DNA from: Chlorobiaceae bacterium
GTDB taxonomy: Bacteria > Bacteroidota > Chlorobiia > Chlorobiales > Chlorobiaceae
Length of the DNA stretch: 37,768 nt
Direction: 5' to 3'
Assembly (NCBI GenBank): GCA_013334925.1
Contig: JAAXWP010000028.1
Location: 1-37,768 of the forward strand
The translations under genes were made by a program, and so were the position numbers. Below, one piece after another: positions 34,232 through 37,768 of this stretch (within the stretch, counting starts at the first letter, position 1; each line of letters starts with the position of its first letter). The notes under the pieces were generated by a model. The model was not told the DNA's origin. It searched no databases and saw only the letters and a program-made list of their open reading frames with translations.

Positions 34232-34954
34232 TTACCTGAATGTCGTTGTTGATGAGCCGCCGGAAAGTCCGAGCAGCTCTTCCGGCCTCAGCCCGGAATA
34301 ATCATCGATGATCCTGATGACGTTGTCGAACACCTCGAACGCCTGCGGGGCGTTGGTCGTGGTTACGGCTACGCAGCGCATGCCCGCGGCTGCGGCGGCT
34401 TCGACCCCCGGAAGGGCGTCTTCGAAGACGATGCACGATTCCGGTGCTACGCCAAGCAGTTCGGCGGCGCGAAGGAATGTCTCGGGATGCGGTTTGCCAT
34501 GCGTGACCTGATGGGCCCCGACGACAGCCTGGAAGCGTGATTCGATGCCGAGAAGCCCGAGCACGTAGGCGATATTCTTCGGTCCGGCGCCCGTGCCGAT
34601 TCCGAGTTTTATGCCGCTTCCCGATGCGCTGTCGAGAAACTCTCCGAGACCGGTCATGGGCAGTATGGCTTCCCGGTTCATCACCCGGTAGAGAATATCC
34701 TTGAGCTCCGTGAGCCGTTCGGCGTCAGCGGGGGAGATCGACGGATCGAGAAAATAGCGGAGAACGTCAAGCCCCTTCATGCCGGCAGTCTCGACGAGGT
34801 AACGTTCCGGATCGAGCCCCTGCAGGCCGTAATCGGCGAACAGATCGACCCAGGACTGCGCGTGCATCCTCATGTTGTCGGTAAGCACGCCATCCATGTC
34901 AAAGATGAAGGCTTTCGGGTTCACGCCGATGTCCGTTGCCGATTGCCCCTTCAT
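34232..34954 (-). CDS. HAD superfamily hydrolase, beta-phosphoglucomutase-like
   Basis: The 240-residue protein has all four HAD motifs: FDMDGVLTDN with the nucleophile and acid Asp (D19, D21), the Thr of GIGTGAG, Lys in HGKPHPETF and the acidic VFEDALPGVEAA. The helical cap between motifs I and II is of the beta-phosphoglucomutase/phosphoglycolate phosphatase type. It likely removes phosphate from a small sugar phosphate or related metabolite; the substrate cannot be told. Its start overlaps the trpS stop by four bases (ATGA) and argS follows after six bases, so it is fixed in an operon with two tRNA synthetases. Confidence 0.87.
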   Translation of the reverse strand: MKGQSATDIGVNPKAFIFDMDGVLTDNMRMHAQSWVDLFADYGLQGLDPERYLVETAGMKGLDVLRYFLDPSISPADAERLTELKDILYRVMNREAILPMTGLGEFLDSASGSGIKLGIGTGAGPKNIAYVLGLLGIESRFQAVVGAHQVTHGKPHPETFLRAAELLGVAPESCIVFEDALPGVEAAAAAGMRCVAVTTTNAPQAFEVFDNVIRIIDDYSGLRPEELLGLSGGSSTTTFR

Positions 34955-35985
34955 GCGTCCAGCTCCCCGAGATGCATCGCCTGGCGAACCTCCGCCATGG
35001 TCTGTCCGGCGATCCGGCGGGCCCTGTTTTCGCCATCATGCAGGATCTGCTTCACCAGCTCAGGACGTGCTTCGTAATAGCGGCGCTTTTCGAGCATCGG
35101 CGCCAGTTCATCCGAGATCGCTGCCGAGCACATCTTCTTGCAGTCGACGCAGCCGAGCGAACCGGAACGGCATCCGGCCTCCACCGTCTCGACGGTATCG
35201 GGTGCGGAGAAGCGCTGATGGTAGCTGTAGACCGTGCACACCTCCGGACGTCCGGGATCGTTCCTGCGGACCTTCAGGGTGTCGGTCACGGCGTTGCGCA
35301 TCTTCGCCGAGATCTCCTCGGGTGTGTCGCTCAGGAAGATGGTGTTGCCGAGCGATTTGGACATTTTTGCCTTGCCGTCCAGCCCGACAAGTCGCGAAAA
35401 TTTCGTGACCTTGGGTGCCGGTTCCGGAAACACCTCGCCGATAGAGGGGTGCGGGAAATGGCTGTTGAACTTCCTGGCGATCTCTCGGGTGATCTCCACG
35501 TGAGGCAGCTGGTCTTCACCGACCGGAACGACGTTGCCCTTGTAGAGCAGGATGTCGGCCGCCTGCAGAACCGGATAGCCGAGGTGACCGTAGGACATGG
35601 CATCCATGTTCAGGTCGCGTACCTGCTCTTTCAGCGTCGGGTTGCGTTCGAGACGGGCCGTCGTGATCAGGTTCGAGAACACGAGGAACAGCTCGGCATG
35701 CTCCTTGACCTGGGACTGCCTGAATACCGGACTTTTTTCCGGATCGACGCCTGCTGCCAGCCAGTCGATGAGCATATCGATAGTATGGCTGTAAACGCTG
35801 CTGGTGTCGAGTGACGTGGTCAACGTATGGTAGTCGGCGATCAGGAAGCAGGTCTCGTAAGCTCTGGTGCCGTCAGGCTGCAGCAGGTTCTGCTGTTCAA
35901 TCCAGTTTTCGAGAGCTCCCGTATAGTGGCCAAGATGCAGTTTGCCGGTTGGCCGCATCCCGCTTAAAATCCTTTGTGTCGACAT
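34951..35985 (-). CDS. trpS: Tryptophanyl-tRNA synthetase
   Basis: This class I synthetase of 344 residues charges tRNA-Trp. The HIGH motif is TGKLHLGHYTGAL near the N-terminus, the KMSKS motif is intact (KMSKSLGN), and the typical SLGCVDCKK lies towards the C-terminus. The ATG at 35985 gives the conserved start MSTQRILSGMRPTG; an open frame to 36060 would add 25 non-conserved residues. It is the first gene of the leftward trpS-HAD-argS operon, and the upstream 190 bases also hold the divergent SRP RNA. Confidence 0.95.
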   Translation of the reverse strand: MSTQRILSGMRPTGKLHLGHYTGALENWIEQQNLLQPDGTRAYETCFLIADYHTLTTSLDTSSVYSHTIDMLIDWLAAGVDPEKSPVFRQSQVKEHAELFLVFSNLITTARLERNPTLKEQVRDLNMDAMSYGHLGYPVLQAADILLYKGNVVPVGEDQLPHVEITREIARKFNSHFPHPSIGEVFPEPAPKVTKFSRLVGLDGKAKMSKSLGNTIFLSDTPEEISAKMRNAVTDTLKVRRNDPGRPEVCTVYSYHQRFSAPDTVETVEAGCRSGSLGCVDCKKMCSAAISDELAPMLEKRRYYEARPELVKQILHDGENRARRIAGQTMAEVRQAMHLGELDA

Positions 35986-36087
35986 GTTGCCGTTTTTCGT
36001 GTCAGCCGTTACACCGTGCGTGTCAGCGGCCTCTGTGATGCATGTTTTCGAAGTTATCACAGTTGATACAAAGATAAAAGCAGAGTT

Positions 36088-36115
36088 TTGTTTTTTGTTT
36101 GGAGAACGCTATATT
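36088..36115 (+). promoter_or_regulatory. Possible promoter of the SRP RNA
   Basis: TTGTTT (36088-36093) and TATATT (36110-36115) with a 16-base spacer fit a housekeeping promoter. Initiation near 36122 would leave a 50-base 5' leader to be removed, so a closer but weaker promoter (TTGTTT 36123, GACAAT 36147) is also possible. Confidence 0.35.
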
Positions 36116-36172
36116 AGACGACTTGTTTTTAAATGCGTCTTGCGCAGACAATAAAAACAAAGCCAAAGTTTA

Positions 36173-36274
36173 GGAGAGTAAGTCCTATACAACATTCTCT
36201 TGCCCAACCATGTCAGGTCCGGAAGGAAGCAGCATCCGGCAATGTGAGTGTGTGATATAGTCAGCTTGCTCTCC
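36173..36274 (+). ncRNA. ffs: Signal recognition particle RNA, small bacterial (4.5S) type
   Basis: The region contains the near-invariant SRP domain IV core GTCAGGTCCGGAAGGAAGCA, with the GGAA tetraloop and symmetric and asymmetric internal loops that bind Ffh. The ends pair over ten bases (GGAGAGTAAG with CTTGCTCTCC, one G-U), giving a single hairpin of about 102 bases. A run of T (36275-36281) follows, so the outer stem also acts as terminator. No Alu domain is present, as in E. coli. The RNA directs inner membrane proteins to the translocon. Confidence 0.95.
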
Positions 36275-36339
36275 TTTTTTTATTTTCGATTTTTACCCGT
36301 AACCAGTTTACACGCAAAGCTAACGATACAGGAGCCACT

Positions 36340-37389
36340 ATGCAGAAAGATGTGAAGAAGGGCGAGTTTCTGAAGGAGCCGATCCAGCATATCGAGATCA
36401 AGAAACATAACGTCGTGCCGATGGTCGAACAGATGGCCGAGATGGCATTCCAGGCAAGGAACCTTGCCCGTGCCGCATCGATCGTCGACCTCATGCAGCA
36501 GGACAAGGAGTGTGCCGTCATCCTGACGCTTGCCGGTTCGCTCATCAGCGCAGGCCTCAAGCAGGTCATCATCGACATGCTCGACAACAACATGGTTGAT
36601 GTCATCGTCTCGACCGGCGCCAACATCGTCGACCAGGACTTCTTCGAAGCCCTCGGTTTCAAACATTACAAGGGCAGCCAGTTCGCCGACGACTCTGAAC
36701 TGCGCGAACTTGCCATCGACCGTATCTACGACACCTACATCGACGAGGATGACCTTCGCATCTGCGACGACACCACCGCCATCATCGCCAACTCGATGCA
36801 GCCCGGTGCCTACTCCTCGCGCGAGTTCATCGTCGAGATGGGCAAATACATCGAACAGAACGGCCACGACAGGAACTCCATCGTCTACAAGGCATACGAG
36901 AAGGGCGTGCCGATCTTCTGCCCGGCATTCTCCGACTGCTCCGCCGGTTTCGGCCTGGTGCACCACCAGTGGAACAACCCCGACCGCCACGTCTCCATCG
37001 ACTCGGTCAAGGACTTCCGCGAGCTCACCAAAATCAAGATCGAAAACGACAAGACCGGTATCTTCATGATCGGTGGCGGCGTGCCGAAGAACTTCACCCA
37101 GGATATCGTCGTGGCCGCCGAAGTGCTCGGTTACGAGGATGTTTCGATGCACACCTACGCCGTCCAGATCACGGTTGCCGACGAGCGCGATGGCGCCCTG
37201 TCCGGCTCGACCCTCAAGGAGGCCAGCTCCTGGGGCAAGGTGGACACCGTTTTCGAGCAGATGGTCTACGCCGAGGCAACCCTCGCCATGCCGCTGATCG
37301 CCGGCTATGCCTATCACAAGGGCAACTGGCAGGGCCGCGTCGCGAAGAACTTCAACGCCATGCTCGACGCAAAAACCGTCAACGCCTGA
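36340..37389 (+). CDS. Deoxyhypusine synthase-like protein (possible homospermidine synthase)
   Basis: This 349-residue protein belongs to the deoxyhypusine synthase family. The NAD-binding landmarks [14 protein letters not shown] and [15 protein letters not shown] are present, as is the catalytic Lys in SSWGKV (K300), matching the eukaryotic SWGKI. Bacteria lack eIF5A, so the usual substrate is missing. Bacterial members are known or thought to transfer the aminobutyl group of spermidine or putrescine to putrescine, giving homospermidine; this role here is inference. The start follows CAGGAG. The transaldolase gene starts 11 bases after the stop. Confidence 0.9.
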   Translation: MQKDVKKGEFLKEPIQHIEIKKHNVVPMVEQMAEMAFQARNLARAASIVDLMQQDKECAVILTLAGSLISAGLKQVIIDMLDNNMVDVIVSTGANIVDQDFFEALGFKHYKGSQFADDSELRELAIDRIYDTYIDEDDLRICDDTTAIIANSMQPGAYSSREFIVEMGKYIEQNGHDRNSIVYKAYEKGVPIFCPAFSDCSAGFGLVHHQWNNPDRHVSIDSVKDFRELTKIKIENDKTGIFMIGGGVPKNFTQDIVVAAEVLGYEDVSMHTYAVQITVADERDGALSGSTLKEASSWGKVDTVFEQMVYAEATLAMPLIAGYAYHKGNWQGRVAKNFNAMLDAKTVNA

Positions 37390-37400
37390 GGAGGCAACCT

Positions 37401-37768
37401 ATGAAATTTTTCATCGATACGGCCAGTCTCGACGAAATCCGCGCCGCAGCGGAACTCGGCGTACTCGACGGCGTCACGACCAATCCGTCGCTGATCGCAA
37501 AAATCGTCAAGGATCCTTCGAACTTCACCTACAGTGATTTCAAGGAGCATATTGCCAGGATCTGCGAAATCGTGGATGGACCCGTAAGTGCCGAAGTCAC
37601 GACGCTGAAGGCCGAGGAGATGATCGCCCAGGGCGAGGACCTGGCCGCGATCCACTCCAACGTGGTCGTCAAGTGCCCGCTGACCGTGGACGGTCTCAAA
37701 GCCATCCGGCACTTTTCGCAGCACGGCATCAGGACCAACGCCACGCTCGTCTTCTCGCCGAACCAGGC
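37401..37768 (+). CDS. tal: Transaldolase, short TalC/FSA-like type (3' end outside window)
   Basis: The frame runs off the window after about 122 residues of an expected 215-220. It opens with [16 protein letters not shown] and [11 protein letters not shown], typical of the short transaldolase/fructose-6-phosphate aldolase group. The Schiff-base Lys lies in VVVKCPLT (K91), and [10 protein letters not shown] follows. It would exchange dihydroxyacetone units between sugar phosphates in the pentose phosphate pathway. GAGGAGG lies seven bases before the ATG. Transaldolase and aldolase cannot be separated by this fragment alone, but transaldolase is the usual activity of this length class. Confidence 0.9.
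   Translation, partial: MKFFIDTASLDEIRAAAELGVLDGVTTNPSLIAKIVKDPSNFTYSDFKEHIARICEIVDGPVSAEVTTLKAEEMIAQGEDLAAIHSNVVVKCPLTVDGLKAIRHFSQHGIRTNATLVFSPNQ

Noticed and set aside
1-37768. CRISPR arrays, insertion sequences or prophage genes
   Set aside because: No regularly spaced repeat array, transposase motif or phage gene was seen on either strand.

Overview
The window looks like a chromosome segment from a green sulfur bacterium (phylum Chlorobi, Chlorobium/Chlorobaculum type). This is inferred from the gene set, not proven. It has moderately high GC and a complete Gram-negative-style dcw cluster. The F1Fo-ATPase locus carries only AtpZ, an AtpI-like protein and subunits a, c, b and delta, without alpha, gamma, beta or epsilon. 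A deoxyhypusine-synthase-like gene sits next to a short transaldolase. No mobile element, CRISPR array or phage gene was seen, so this reads as a housekeeping region.

Bases 1-5029. The window opens with the 3' end of a two-cluster 4Fe-4S protein on the plus strand. A minus-strand run follows, read from right to left: NYN/YacP nuclease-like protein, AroQ chorismate mutase, MltG lytic transglycosylase, phosphoglycerate kinase, rhomboid protease and a DUF1232 membrane protein.

Bases 5030-22811 (plus). A divergent promoter region contains a MraZ operator made of 10-bp-phased GTGGG boxes. It is followed by the cell division and wall cluster mraZ-rsmH-ftsL-ftsI-murE-murF-mraY-murD-ftsW-murG-murC-murB-ftsQ-ftsA-ftsZ. 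Many genes overlap by four bases (ATGA/GTGA), which suggests translational coupling. The cluster ends at a strong intrinsic terminator. The Mur enzymes build UDP-MurNAc-pentapeptide with meso-DAP, MraY and MurG make lipid II, and FtsW with FtsI polymerise it at the Z ring formed by FtsZ, FtsA, FtsQ and FtsL. The MurB-family member is unusually divergent at catalytic positions.

Bases 22812-27309. A CoA-transferase of the 4-hydroxybutyrate/acetate type comes first. Next is a 69-residue protein made of two copies of one helical motif, preceded by a strong hairpin. Then come, on the minus strand, a PgeF (laccase-domain) protein and a coiled-coil lipoprotein, and on the plus strand galE.

Bases 27365-30699 (plus). 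This is the ATPase membrane-sector operon: atpZ, atpI-like, atpB, atpE, atpF, atpH and a terminator. It has a 14-bp palindrome ahead of atpE and a 12-bp stem hairpin between atpE and atpF.

Bases 30700-37768. tRNA-Ala(CGC) is followed by a BamD-like TPR lipoprotein and nadD on the plus strand. A minus-strand operon trpS-HAD phosphatase-argS converges on nadD. The small SRP (4.5S-type) RNA, a deoxyhypusine-synthase-like gene and a transaldolase cut by the window edge follow on the plus strand.

I found no clear undescribed system. The observations most worth a second look are the divergent MurB, the ArgRS whose HIGH motif reads TVGR, a second glutamate in the ATPase c subunit, FtsZ with two C-terminal peptide motifs, the internally duplicated mini-protein, and a GTGGC triple repeat with MraZ-box-like phasing upstream of the BamD-like gene.
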